NCBI GenBank assembly: GCA_900539725.1
Contig: UQDI01000014.1
Coordinates: 1-35,263 of the forward strand
Length of the DNA stretch: 35,263 nt
DNA from: an uncultured Eubacteriales bacterium
Lineage (GTDB): Bacteria > Bacillota > Clostridia > Tissierellales > Peptoniphilaceae
Direction of reading: 5' to 3'
The stretch's first letter is position 1, and each line of letters begins with the position of its first letter. Below the pieces are notes generated by a model. That model worked only from the letters and a program-made list of their open reading frames with translations. It was not told the DNA's origin and did not search any database. The position numbers and the translations under genes are program-made. This document shows positions 7,180 to 15,643 of this stretch, piece after piece.

Positions 7180-8928
7180 TCATTTTAGATCAAGAAGTGA
7201 GCCCGTATAAAGCTCGTAGTAAAGCCCTTTCCTCGACATAAGCTCATCGTGCGTACCACTTTCTTTTATGCCGTCATCTGTAAGAACGATGATAGTTTTT
7301 GCGTTTTTAATAGTTGAGAGCCTATGGGCAATAGTAAGTGTCGTTCTACCCTCCGATAGCTTTTCGAGTGACTCTTGTATAAGTCTTTCACTAGTGTTGT
7401 CAAGAGCCGATGTTGCCTCATCAAGTATAAGCACTTTTGGATTCTTCAAGAATACTCTTGCTATGGCTATCCTTTGTTTTTGACCGCCTGATAGCTTTAC
7501 ACCACGTTCGCCAACGTAAGTATTGAAGCCATCTTTAAGCTCCATAATAAAGTCATAAGCGCCAGCAAGTTTAGCTGCCTCAATGATTTCATCTTTACTT
7601 GCATCGATTTTACCATATTTGATATTCTCAAGTATGGTGCCACTAAATAGGTAGACTTCTTGTTGAACCGAGCCAATATTTTGTCTTAGTGACTTTAGTG
7701 TGAAGTCTTTTATATTTCTGCCGTCTATCAAAATCTCTCCGCTTGTAACATCGTAGAAGCGAGGTATCAAGTTAACTAGAGTCGTTTTACCTGAGCCAGA
7801 TGGTCCAACTATGGCGATGGAAGCCCCATCATTAACCACTAGATTGACATTAGAAAGAACTTTATTTTTGTCGTCAGGGTAAGTGAAGCTAACGTCTTTA
7901 AACTCAATTTTGCCCTTGACATCTTTTAGCTCGATGGCGTCTTCTTTGTCAAAGATATCGACATCTGTATCCATAATCTCGATGAAGCGCTCTATGCCAG
8001 TCATGCCGGCGTTGAAGTTCTCCATGAAGTCGACTATCCTTTTTATAGTTGTTAAGAGGCTTGTCGCGAATAATACATATGCAATCATGTCACCGGCTGA
8101 TATCTTCCCAGCTTGCATTAAAAAGCCGCCCAAAGTAATTATCATAGTGTACATGATGGCATCGAAGATTCTGTTTACAGTGCCAAAGCCAGCCATATAT
8201 GTGTATCTCTTCTTTTTAATCTCAAGGAATTTATCGTTATCTTTTTCAAATTTTTCGACTTCGACATCTTCATTCGCAAAGGATTTAACTACTTTTGAGC
8301 CAAGTAGCGAGTCCTCAAGACCTGAGTTTAAGTCGCCTATGTGATCTCTTTGCTCCTTAAAGGCGCGGCGCATCTTGCGATTGTATGAGCTTGACGCATA
8401 TATCATTATAGGTATCATGATAAACATTAGCACTGTTAATAAAACATTGATCTTTATTAAAATTGCAAATGAAATAATTATCTTGAATGTAGCAATTAAA
8501 AACTCTTCAGGACAATGATGAGCGAACTCAGTTACGTCGAAGAGGTCATGAGTGATTCTGGCCATGATTTGACCGACCTTAGTATTGTTGTAGTAGCTGT
8601 CTGATAGGTGCTGCAAATGGGCAAAGGCATCGCTACGCATGTCTTTTTCGATGTAGGCGCCCATGATGTGGCCGACCTTAGTCATGTAGAATTGAGCAAC
8701 TATCTCAACTACGCGCAGTGTGAAATAAAGTCCGGCTACTTTTAAAATGTACTCATTTGTTAAAAGCAAAATGTCTTGTGCAGCCGTATTAGTTATGCTT
8801 CTTAATAATAAAGGAAAGACTAGTTCACACACTGTAGTTAATACAGCGCAGAACAAGTCTATGAAGAGAATTTTTCTATATTTTTTAAAGTAGGGTAAAA
8901 AGCGTTTTAGTAGTTCCTTATTTTTCAT
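7180..8928 (-). CDS. ABC exporter, fused membrane and ATPase domains
   Basis: The 582-residue half-transporter has an exporter-type membrane domain (about residues 15-300, six membrane segments) followed by an ATP-binding domain (about 335-575). Walker A GPSGSGKTT lies near residue 375, signature LSGGQKQR and Walker B VLILDEATSALD follow, and the switch His is in IAHRLS. This architecture (BmrA/MsbA/LmrA-like) exports lipids, drugs or peptides as a dimer; with no partner gene beside it, a homodimer is likely. The ATG at 8928 has AAAGGAGG directly upstream, and the gene overlaps the end of murJ by 11 bp, so the two should be translated from one mRNA. Co-expression with a lipid II flippase hints at an envelope substrate, but this is inference. 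No clear terminator follows. Confidence 0.92.
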   Translation of the reverse strand: MKNKELLKRFLPYFKKYRKILFIDLFCAVLTTVCELVFPLLLRSITNTAAQDILLLTNEYILKVAGLYFTLRVVEIVAQFYMTKVGHIMGAYIEKDMRSDAFAHLQHLSDSYYNNTKVGQIMARITHDLFDVTEFAHHCPEEFLIATFKIIISFAILIKINVLLTVLMFIMIPIMIYASSSYNRKMRRAFKEQRDHIGDLNSGLEDSLLGSKVVKSFANEDVEVEKFEKDNDKFLEIKKKRYTYMAGFGTVNRIFDAIMYTMIITLGGFLMQAGKISAGDMIAYVLFATSLLTTIKRIVDFMENFNAGMTGIERFIEIMDTDVDIFDKEDAIELKDVKGKIEFKDVSFTYPDDKNKVLSNVNLVVNDGASIAIVGPSGSGKTTLVNLIPRFYDVTSGEILIDGRNIKDFTLKSLRQNIGSVQQEVYLFSGTILENIKYGKIDASKDEIIEAAKLAGAYDFIMELKDGFNTYVGERGVKLSGGQKQRIAIARVFLKNPKVLILDEATSALDNTSERLIQESLEKLSEGRTTLTIAHRLSTIKNAKTIIVLTDDGIKESGTHDELMSRKGLYYELYTGSLLDLK

Positions 8929-10468
8929 TATTCCTCCTTTTATAGTTTAGTACAGCGTCTAAAGCGTGAACCTTTAGCGCCTTTAGTGATATTACATAGA
9001 TGACTAGGGCGATGACGCCTGATATAGCCATCATTAAAAATTTGATTATCTTCTTTTCTCCTAAAACTTTTACTCCAAGAGTAAATAGTAAATACATTGC
9101 AAGCGCCATGATGATGGAGGCTGCTAGTATCTTTATAAGTGAAATTAGATTGTCTTTGATCTCAATATCTGGATAAACTTTCTTAAGCGAGATATATAGT
9201 GTTATCGCCGAAACTAACGATGAGATGGATGTAGCTAGGGCAAGGCCTTTGTGCTGCATAAATTTAACTAGTATTATGTCAAAGGCGATGTTTACTGCAA
9301 CAGCTATAAGTCCATTGATCATCGGCACTTTAGTCTTTTGCATCGAGTAAAATACTTTTTCAAATATCATTCTTAGTGAGGCAAAGAAAAGTCCTAGGAT
9401 GTAGAATGTTAGTGCACCTGAGGTCATCAGTGTGGCTGTTTCGTTAAACATATTTCTTTGGAAAAGTATCTCAACTATTGGATAGCTTAAAAAAACTATT
9501 GCAAAAGTTGCTGGAAGCGTGATAAGTGCAACGATATCGACACTTTCACTGATTATGCTTCTGATCTCTTGACTTTCGTTTCTAATCATTGATGACGATA
9601 GTTTTGGAAAGATTACTGTTGTTAGTGCCATAACAAAGACAGATATAATCATAAGATATATCTTGGATGAATAGTTTAGTACCGAGATTGATCCACTAAC
9701 TAGCTCTGAGGCTAGCGTTTTGTCTACAACTAAGTTGATTTGATATGCGCTCGAGCCTATAAGTATAGGTACGATAAGCTTAAACATCTTCGCTACATAG
9801 GGGTCTTTGAAGTCAAGATCGGGTGAATATCTGTATCTTTTGTGCTTAACAGCAGGCAGCTGAATCAAAAATTGCATGGACGCAGCTATAACGCTAATGA
9901 ACATCAACAGGTCGATATTGCCTCTTCTCGCAAAGAAGATTAGGAAGATGATGAATACTAAGTTGTATGGTATGCCCATGATGGCATAAGGACCAAAAAC
10001 GTTTTCTGATTGCAAAAAGCTTGAGAAAATGTATGTGATTGACAAAAACAAAATGATAGGCACACCTATTCTCATTAGGTAGGCAGTGTAGGCAAGTGTC
10101 TCGCCAGTAAAGCCCTTCGCTATAAGCTTAGTGATTTGCGGTGCAAAGATGTATGACACAGCGCAAAGGATTAAGGCGATGAGGCCGATGATGTTCATGA
10201 TTTTGTTCATGAATTTTAATTTGCCTCTTTTACCTTCTTTCTCTTCTACCTCTGAAAATATCGGCACAAGCGTAGTGTTTAAGCCGCTACCAAGTGCTCC
10301 TATCAAAAATATAACTGCGGTAGTCGCAGCAGTATACATATCGGTCTCGAGATTGGCACCGTACTTCGATGCGATCATTGTCTCCCTGAAGAAGCCCATG
10401 ATCTTGCTGATTAGCGTGAAGACGGATATCATCGCGAGTGATTTTATAACAGTTTTTTTATTTGACAT
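8918..10468 (-). CDS. murJ: Lipid II flippase MurJ (MviN family)
   Basis: This 516-residue polytopic protein (about 14 membrane segments) belongs to the MviN/MurJ branch of the MOP exporters. It flips the peptidoglycan precursor lipid II to the outer face of the membrane. The N-terminal FTLISKIMGFFRE and GANLETDMYTAATTAVIFLI segments match the family's conserved start, with the Arg of FRE in the central cavity. The mid-protein VDKTLASELVSGSISVLNYS region is also typical. The start ATG at 10468 has AGAGG 7 bp upstream and its own promoter at 10502-10530. The gene overlaps the ABC exporter by 11 bp. Whether it is the only lipid II flippase in the cell (some Firmicutes also have Amj) cannot be seen here. 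Confidence 0.93.
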   Translation of the reverse strand: MSNKKTVIKSLAMISVFTLISKIMGFFRETMIASKYGANLETDMYTAATTAVIFLIGALGSGLNTTLVPIFSEVEEKEGKRGKLKFMNKIMNIIGLIALILCAVSYIFAPQITKLIAKGFTGETLAYTAYLMRIGVPIILFLSITYIFSSFLQSENVFGPYAIMGIPYNLVFIIFLIFFARRGNIDLLMFISVIAASMQFLIQLPAVKHKRYRYSPDLDFKDPYVAKMFKLIVPILIGSSAYQINLVVDKTLASELVSGSISVLNYSSKIYLMIISVFVMALTTVIFPKLSSSMIRNESQEIRSIISESVDIVALITLPATFAIVFLSYPIVEILFQRNMFNETATLMTSGALTFYILGLFFASLRMIFEKVFYSMQKTKVPMINGLIAVAVNIAFDIILVKFMQHKGLALATSISSLVSAITLYISLKKVYPDIEIKDNLISLIKILAASIIMALAMYLLFTLGVKVLGEKKIIKFLMMAISGVIALVIYVISLKALKVHALDAVLNYKRRNNEK

Positions 10469-10501
10469 ATATAAACCTCTTTTGTTTTAAATTCTTCTTG
10501 A

Positions 10502-10530
10502 ATTTTATCACAAAGTATATAAAAAATCAA
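10502..10530 (-). promoter_or_regulatory. Promoter of the murJ-ABC exporter operon
   Basis: On the minus strand TTGATT (10525-10530) and TAAAAT (10502-10507) are 17 bp apart, with a TGTGA extension before the -10. It lies in the 64-bp gap after the HAD gene, so murJ can be expressed independently of that gene. Confidence 0.65.
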
Positions 10531-10532
10531 GT

Positions 10533-11321
10533 TTATAAGAGGTAATTTTCAATAAAGTGAGCCGCTCCTGACTCGTCGCAATCCTTGGTAATGTAAGTCG
10601 CTGCCTCTTTGATTATAGGCATAGCATTAGCCATAGCAACAGAGACGCCAGTACCCTTAATCATCTCAAGATCATTTTCACTGTCGCCAAAGCTTATGGT
10701 GTCTTTAATATCAATACCTAGCTTATGGATTATTTCATTTATACCGACTAGCTTCGAGGTCTTTACGCTATTGATATCAGCAAAGTCATCGTTCCATCTC
10801 TTAAAGACAGAGTTCTTCATATATGGTATTAGATGCTCTTCATCAAAGGCCTTAGTCGTATATGAATTCATTTGATAGATTTTACTTAAATCGATATCAT
10901 CAAATGAAGCGAGCCTTGGTATTGGCACTTCGACGTGGTCATGAACCGCGTGAACCTTATCATCCACTTTATTAAGTACAACGCCTTCACGAGTAAAGAG
11001 CGATAGGGCAAAGCCAAGCCTATTTGATGCGTCTACTATGAAGCGAACGTCCTCTTCCTCCATGAAGTGCTCTGAAACAATTTCATCGCCTATTACATTT
11101 AAGTTACCATTCATGCCAACAAAGCCATCGACCTCAAGAGTTTTATCAAGAACTTTCAATATATTTTTCTTGTCACGGCCCGATGAGATGAAGACCAAGA
11201 TCCCTTTTTCTTTTAGTTTATTCATAGCGTCGATGTCTTTTTTACTTATCTTATGAGTAGTGAAGCTCACTATCGTCCCGTCCATATCAAAGAAGGCCGC
11301 CTTTATATTATTTAATTTCAT
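10533..11321 (-). CDS. HAD-superfamily (Cof-type) phosphatase
   Basis: The protein has 262 residues from the chosen start. The nucleophile motif is FFDMDGTIV near the N-terminus, the Thr/Ser motif ISSGR follows, and the acidic Mg-binding motif is SFGDSENDLEMIK near the C-terminus. The large cap insertion between them places it in the Cof/YidA (IIB) subfamily, which dephosphorylates sugar phosphates, flavin or other small metabolites. The exact substrate is unknown. A longer reading from 11339 exists, but GGAGG is then inside the coding sequence (MFGGMNM). That GGAGG sits 7 nt before the ATG at 11321-11319, so this start is preferred. It is the first gene of a minus-strand run leading to murJ. 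Confidence 0.85.
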   Translation of the reverse strand: MKLNNIKAAFFDMDGTIVSFTTHKISKKDIDAMNKLKEKGILVFISSGRDKKNILKVLDKTLEVDGFVGMNGNLNVIGDEIVSEHFMEEEDVRFIVDASNRLGFALSLFTREGVVLNKVDDKVHAVHDHVEVPIPRLASFDDIDLSKIYQMNSYTTKAFDEEHLIPYMKNSVFKRWNDDFADINSVKTSKLVGINEIIHKLGIDIKDTISFGDSENDLEMIKGTGVSVAMANAMPIIKEAATYITKDCDESGAAHFIENYLL

Positions 11322-11363
11322 ATTCATACCTCCAAACAATTATTATTACCCAATAGCTATTTT

Positions 11364-11369
11364 ATTATA
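11364..11369 (-). promoter_or_regulatory. Possible -10 of the HAD gene
   Basis: A minus-strand TATAAT lies about 43 bp upstream of the HAD start. No TG extension or -35 is convincing, so this is a tentative call in AT-rich DNA. Confidence 0.35.
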
Positions 11370-11439
11370 TCTTATCATGAATAAAGCCTGATATATTCAT
11401 AGAATTTATAATGAAGAAGCCCCGAATCAAATTAGACAA

Positions 11440-11453
11440 TGATAAATTTATCA
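11440..11453. promoter_or_regulatory. 14-bp palindrome, possible operator
   Basis: TGATAAATTTATCA is a perfect 14-bp palindrome ending 18 bp upstream of the -35 box of the YfcC-family transporter. Its size and TGA...TCA ends recall ArgR/AhrC half-box pairs, but the inner bases differ from that consensus. Confidence 0.35.
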
Positions 11454-11471
11454 CTATAGGCGAAAAAAGTG

Positions 11472-11500
11472 TTGCATAAGTAGCAGATTTGTAGTATAAT
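11472..11500 (+). promoter_or_regulatory. Promoter of the YfcC-family transporter
   Basis: TTGCAT (11472-11477) and a perfect TATAAT (11495-11500) are 17 bp apart. The predicted start near 11507 gives a leader of about 30 nt that contains one of the complementary 12-mers. Confidence 0.8.
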
Positions 11501-11510
11501 TATAGTATCA

Positions 11511-11522
11511 ATAGTAAACAAT
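11511..11522 (+). repeat. Upstream member of a 12-bp inverted repeat pair
   Basis: ATAGTAAACAAT, in the 5' leader between transcription start and ribosome binding site. Its exact reverse complement is at 12994-13005, directly after the stop codon of the same gene. Confidence 0.7.
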
Positions 11523-11537
11523 CATTAAGGAGGTAAA

Positions 11538-12992
11538 ATGATGGAAAAACAAAAAAAGAAACGTTCATTAAGTGCCTATAGTATTCTTATTCTAATTATA
11601 CTATTTGTTGCAATCTTATCATGGATTTTTAATGGAGCACAATTTGCCCCTGTAGTTCCTAAGGGAGCTGAAGAAGCTGTTACTGAAGTAGCAGGAGCTA
11701 GACTTCCAGACATCACAATGAGTTTCTACAACGGCTTTGTTGACGCTATAGATATCGCCATCTTCGTTATGGTTATTGGTGGTTTCCTAGCAGTTGTTAA
11801 CAAGACAGGAGCTCTTGAAGCTGGTATTCACAGACTAGTTAAGAACATGAAGGGTAGAGAAATGGCTCTAATCGCTGTACTTATGATTCTTTTCTCAATA
11901 GGTGGATCAACTTACGGTATGGCAGAAGAAACTGTAGCCCTATATCCTCTAATCATTACTGCGATGGTAGCTGCAGGCTTTGATACTATGGTTGCTGTAG
12001 CAACTGTTCTTCTTGGAGCAGGTGCCGGCGTACTTGGTTCAACAGTTAACCCATTTGCTACTGGTGTAGCTATGGACGCACTTAACGGTGCAGGCGTTGA
12101 ATGTAACAAAGGTACTGTAATTCTACTAGGCGCAATACTTTGGGCAGTTGCTCTAGGTACTGCTATGTACTTCGTATTAAGATATGCTAGCAAAGTACAC
12201 AAAGACAAAGGCTCAACAATACTATCTCTTCAAGAAAGAGAAGTAATGGACAAAGAATTTAAGACAACTAAGACTGAAGACGAACTTGTTTACACAGGTA
12301 GACATAAAGTTATTTTACTTATATTCGCAATTACTTTTATAGTTATGATTATATCATTAATTCCTTGGCCAGACTTTGGCGTAACAGCTTTTGAAGGTTG
12401 GTCAGCATTCTTGACAGACACAGCACTTGGTGAATGGTACTTCCCAGAAATTTCAGTATTATTCTTCCTAATGTCTATAGTTATAGGCTGGATCGGAAGA
12501 CTATCTGAAAAGGAATTGGTTAACGCATTTATTGACGGAGCAAAAGACATCTTATCAGTTGTATTAGTAATCGTAGTAGCAAGAGCTGCATCAGTACTTA
12601 TGGCTCAAACACACATCGACGCACTTATACTAGATAGATCAGCATCAGCTCTAGCAGGCCTACCAGTTTATTTATTCGTACCATTTGCATACATCGTATA
12701 CATCGCACTATCATTCTTCATACCATCAACATCAGGACTTGCAACACTATCTATCCCAGTTATGGGTGGATTAGCTGCTAGACTTGGTTACTCACCAGAA
12801 GTTATGATACTAATATTCTGCGCTGCAGAAGGCGTTGTAAACTATGTAACACCAACATCAGGCGTTGTTATGGGCGCAATACAAATTTCTAAGATGGAAT
12901 TAGGTACTTGGTATAAATGGGTTAAGAAACCTCTTATATTCACAGTAATATTCTCAATAATTGTATTAACTGTAGCAATGATGATATTCTAA
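11538..12992 (+). CDS. YfcC/DcuC-superfamily membrane transporter
   Basis: The 484-residue polytopic protein has about twelve membrane segments and the conserved blocks of the YfcC family, which is part of the C4-dicarboxylate DcuC superfamily: FSIGGSTYGMAEETVALYP, LGAGAGVLGSTVNPFATG in the first half and FFIPSTSGLATLSIPVMGGL in the second. The two halves form an inverted-repeat transporter fold. Many YfcC members are annotated as basic amino-acid (arginine/ornithine) or peptide carriers; the substrate here is unproven. Two adjacent ATGs (11538, 11541) follow GGAGG 11529-11533. The second has the better 7-nt spacing, so the protein may start one residue later. It has its own promoter and terminator. 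Matching 12-mers flank the coding region. Confidence 0.88.
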   Translation: MMEKQKKKRSLSAYSILILIILFVAILSWIFNGAQFAPVVPKGAEEAVTEVAGARLPDITMSFYNGFVDAIDIAIFVMVIGGFLAVVNKTGALEAGIHRLVKNMKGREMALIAVLMILFSIGGSTYGMAEETVALYPLIITAMVAAGFDTMVAVATVLLGAGAGVLGSTVNPFATGVAMDALNGAGVECNKGTVILLGAILWAVALGTAMYFVLRYASKVHKDKGSTILSLQEREVMDKEFKTTKTEDELVYTGRHKVILLIFAITFIVMIISLIPWPDFGVTAFEGWSAFLTDTALGEWYFPEISVLFFLMSIVIGWIGRLSEKELVNAFIDGAKDILSVVLVIVVARAASVLMAQTHIDALILDRSASALAGLPVYLFVPFAYIVYIALSFFIPSTSGLATLSIPVMGGLAARLGYSPEVMILIFCAAEGVVNYVTPTSGVVMGAIQISKMELGTWYKWVKKPLIFTVIFSIIVLTVAMMIF

Positions 12993-12993
12993 A

Positions 12994-13005
12994 ATTGTTT
13001 ACTAT
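12994..13005 (+). repeat. Downstream member of a 12-bp inverted repeat pair
   Basis: ATTGTTTACTAT begins 1 bp after the stop codon and 3 bp before the terminator stem. It is the exact reverse complement of 11511-11522 in the same mRNA. Confidence 0.7.
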
Positions 13006-13008
13006 CGA

Positions 13009-13036
13009 AGAAGTCCCTAAGGGGGCTTCTTTTTTT
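13009..13036 (+). terminator. Intrinsic terminator of the transporter gene
   Basis: AGAAGTCCC (13009-13017) pairs with GGGGCTTCT (13022-13030) with one U-G wobble and a 4-nt loop, and a run of T follows to 13036. Confidence 0.9.
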
Positions 13037-13067
13037 GTACATAGATATAGAAAATAATCTTCATTTA

Positions 13068-13076
13068 TGATATAAT
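13068..13076 (+). promoter_or_regulatory. Extended -10 promoter of the murB-aro operon
   Basis: TGATATAAT (TGA 13068-13070, TATAAT 13071-13076) without a recognisable -35. The predicted start near 13083 coincides with the GGAGG of murB, so the leader would be only about 10 nt. This is the only promoter candidate noticed for the twelve genes that follow. Confidence 0.6.
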
Positions 13077-13092
13077 TACATTGGAGGAATGT

Positions 13093-13995
13093 ATGGAGAA
13101 AATAATTGAAGAAATAAAAAGATTAAATATAGAAACGATTAAAGAGGACGAAAGCTTATCGAAGTACACTACTTTTAAGATAGGTGGGCCCGCGCGCGTC
13201 TTAATCGAAGCAAAGAGCGATGAAGAAGTTCTAAAACTTGTGAGGCTCTTTGACGAGATGAAAGAAGACTACCTTATCATTGGCAATGGCAGTAACCTTC
13301 TTATCACAGATGCTGGTATTGAAAGACCTGTCATAGTCCTAGATAAAAACTTTTCAAATATCACTACGATAGATGAAGTGACTTTATATGCAGAGGCAGG
13401 CGCCTCACTTAAGAGCCTTGCCAATAAGGCGCTTGAGCTAGGTCTAGGTGGCCTCGAGGCCATCTCAGGCATACCCGGAACAGTTGGCGGAGCTGTATAT
13501 ATGAACGCCGGCGCCTATGGTAGAGAGATAAAAGATGTCGTGACTAAAATAAGATATATTAAAGATGATAGTATAGCCGAGCTTGATGCAAGTGAAGCAA
13601 ATTTTGCTCACAGAAGTAGCATTTTTCAAGAGAAGGGCTACATCATATTAGGCGCCTACTTTAAATTAGAGAAAAAAGATAAGAAAGATATAGAAGAAGA
13701 GCAAAGAGATTACACTCGAAGAAGAAAGGACAAGCAGCCACTTGAGTATCCATCGGCTGGCTCGGGATTTAAGAGACCCGAAGGCTACTACGCATCTAAA
13801 CTGATTGAAGATGCTGGACTAAAGGGACTCTCCGTTGGCGGCGCCATGGTTAGTAAAAAGCACTCAGGCTTTATAATTAACACAGGAAGCGCTAGTTTTG
13901 ACGACGTAGTCACACTTATTGAAAAAGTTAAAGCCATAGTCTTAGAAAAGTTCGCTGTAAGTCTTGAAGAGGAGATAAGGATTATTCATGAATAA
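13093..13995 (+). CDS. murB: UDP-N-acetylenolpyruvoylglucosamine reductase MurB
   Basis: This 300-residue flavoenzyme reduces UDP-GlcNAc-enolpyruvate to UDP-MurNAc with NADPH, the second committed step of cytosolic peptidoglycan precursor synthesis. The FAD-binding signature is clear: YTTFKIGGPARVLIEA, then LIIGNGSNLLI and LEAISGIPGTVGGAVYMNAGAYG. The C-terminal block has YPSAGSGFKRPEGYYASKLIEDAG with the catalytic Ser of the type II group and a final EEEIRII. Length is normal. An in-frame TTG exists at 13081, but ATG 13093 lies 5 nt after GGAGG 13083-13087 and fits homologues better. It opens the long operon and overlaps the PHP gene by 8 bp. Confidence 0.93.
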   Translation: MEKIIEEIKRLNIETIKEDESLSKYTTFKIGGPARVLIEAKSDEEVLKLVRLFDEMKEDYLIIGNGSNLLITDAGIERPVIVLDKNFSNITTIDEVTLYAEAGASLKSLANKALELGLGGLEAISGIPGTVGGAVYMNAGAYGREIKDVVTKIRYIKDDSIAELDASEANFAHRSSIFQEKGYIILGAYFKLEKKDKKDIEEEQRDYTRRRKDKQPLEYPSAGSGFKRPEGYYASKLIEDAGLKGLSVGGAMVSKKHSGFIINTGSASFDDVVTLIEKVKAIVLEKFAVSLEEEIRIIHE

Positions 13996-14764
13996 AATTA
14001 GATTATATGGCGACTACCATACACATACGATATTCTCGTCAGGAACTAAAGGCAATCTGGGTAGGCACGCCTCACAAACACCAGAAGAGAGCGCAAAGAA
14101 AGCGTATATGATGGGTCTAAAAGAGATAGCAATCACAGATCACGGTCTAGCTCATTACATGTTCGGCATAAAAAGAAGCAATTTGCCTGTGCTTAGAGAA
14201 AGGATTGACAAACTAAACGAAGAGTATAATGACAAGGGACTTAAGATACTTATGGGCGTCGAAGCGAATTTACTTGACTTTGACGGAACTGTTGACCTTG
14301 ACGATGAGCTTATGAAATACCTTGACATAGTGCTTATGGGCTTTCATTACGGCATAAAGACGAAGAACTTCAAGGAGCAAATGAAGTTATCGATACTGCC
14401 GCAAATATCAAAGCCATTTAAAAAATGGCACGCAAAAGTGACTGAGAGGGTTACAGACTCATACATCAAGGCGATAGAGAAGTACCCGATAAAGATAATT
14501 ACACATCCGGGCGACAAGATAGACGTAAACATTGTTAGACTTGCCAAAGCATGCAAGGAGCATGGCGTGGCACTAGAAATAAATTCATCGCACAAAAATC
14601 TTAGTGTTGAGGACCTAATCAAGATCAAGGACATTGACGTAGACTTATACGTTGGATCAGACGCGCATAAATTAGAGCGCGTGGGCGATGTAAAAGAAGC
14701 ATTAAGAAGGGCTGACGAAGCTCAAATTGATATCAATAGAATCAAAAATATTTATATAGAGTAG
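13988..14764 (+). CDS. PHP-domain phosphoesterase
   Basis: The 258-residue protein is a stand-alone PHP (polymerase and histidinol phosphatase) domain, a TIM-like barrel with a trinuclear metal site. The expected ligands are visible: DYHTHT (His11, His13), ITDHG, VEANL, GFHYG, ITHPGDK and GSDAHKLERVG. Relatives include YcdX-type phosphatases and histidinol phosphatases. No histidine-biosynthesis gene lies nearby, so a small-phosphate phosphatase is the safer call. It overlaps murB by 8 bp and is followed after 9 bp by rapZ, whose GGAGG starts at its stop codon. PHP genes are common between murB and rapZ in related Firmicutes. Confidence 0.85.
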   Translation: MNKIRLYGDYHTHTIFSSGTKGNLGRHASQTPEESAKKAYMMGLKEIAITDHGLAHYMFGIKRSNLPVLRERIDKLNEEYNDKGLKILMGVEANLLDFDGTVDLDDELMKYLDIVLMGFHYGIKTKNFKEQMKLSILPQISKPFKKWHAKVTERVTDSYIKAIEKYPIKIITHPGDKIDVNIVRLAKACKEHGVALEINSSHKNLSVEDLIKIKDIDVDLYVGSDAHKLERVGDVKEALRRADEAQIDINRIKNIYIE

Positions 14765-14773
14765 GAGGATATT

Positions 14774-15643
14774 ATGGACATATATGTAGTAACAGGCATG
14801 AGTGGTGCCGGAAAGAGTTCTTTATTGAATTTCATGGAAGATAACGGATTTTACTGCATTGACAATATGCCTCCTGTTTTATTGCCAAAATTCTTCGAGC
14901 TAATTGACAGCGAGAACGAAAACATTAACAAAGTAGCCTTTGGTATGGACATAAGGGGCAAGGAGTTTTTTAATGACATGCTCACTGTGATAGATGGACT
15001 TGAAGAAAAGAATTTAGATTTTAAACTAATATTTTTAGACGCAAGAGACAGCGAGCTCATAAAGCGTTTCAATGAAAGAAGAAGGCCGCATCCACTCAGC
15101 AAAGACGGATCACTTAAAGATGGTATACAAAAGGAAAGAGAGATACTTAAGGAGCTTAAGGACAAATCAGACTACATCATAGATACAAGCTCAATGAAGA
15201 GTAGCGACCTAAAAGACAAGCTATACGAGATACTTTCAAACACTATTACGAGAAAGAAACTTACCATAGTCGTAGAAAGCTTTGGCTTTAAGTACGGCAT
15301 TCTAGAAGAGGCAGATTTGGTTTTTGATGTAAGATTTTTACCAAATCCATATTACCTTGACGATCTAAGACCATTGTCAGGGCTTGACGCAGAGATAAAA
15401 GAATTTTTAGAAAAATATGATGCGACTGAAGAATTTTTCCAAAAACTTGTTGATATGCTTGACTTTTTATTACCAAATTATATAAAGGAAGGCAAAAATC
15501 AATTAACTATAGGCATGGGATGCACAGGTGGTAGACACAGAAGCGTTTACATGGCTGAAAGGCTATATGAATATTTAAAAGAAAAGAAGAATTTAACTGT
15601 TTTGAAGAATAGAGATATGTATAAAGAGGCTCGTAATGTATAA
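14774..15643 (+). CDS. rapZ: RapZ/YvcJ nucleotide-binding adaptor
   Basis: At 289 residues it matches RapZ (YvcJ), a GTP/ATP-binding protein. The N-terminal Walker A is GMSGAGKSS (residues 8-16), followed by the family block GFYCIDNMPPVLLPKF. The C-terminal domain has the highly conserved GCTGGRHRSVYMAERL motif. In E. coli RapZ delivers the small RNA GlmZ to RNase E and so tunes glmS; in Bacillus YvcJ is a nucleotide-binding protein with a weaker-defined role. Its place between murB and yvcK ties it to envelope precursor control. It overlaps yvcK by 8 bp, indicating coupled translation. Confidence 0.93.
   Translation: MDIYVVTGMSGAGKSSLLNFMEDNGFYCIDNMPPVLLPKFFELIDSENENINKVAFGMDIRGKEFFNDMLTVIDGLEEKNLDFKLIFLDARDSELIKRFNERRRPHPLSKDGSLKDGIQKEREILKELKDKSDYIIDTSSMKSSDLKDKLYEILSNTITRKKLTIVVESFGFKYGILEEADLVFDVRFLPNPYYLDDLRPLSGLDAEIKEFLEKYDATEEFFQKLVDMLDFLLPNYIKEGKNQLTIGMGCTGGRHRSVYMAERLYEYLKEKKNLTVLKNRDMYKEARNV

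Noticed and set aside
11538..13005. Insertion sequence bounded by 12-bp inverted repeats
   Set aside because: The only gene inside is a transporter with its own terminator just beyond the right repeat; no transposase or target duplication is seen.
13037..13092. Possible T-box or other aromatic-amino-acid leader before the murB-aro operon
   Set aside because: The gap after the preceding terminator is too short and contains no stem I or T-box-like motif.
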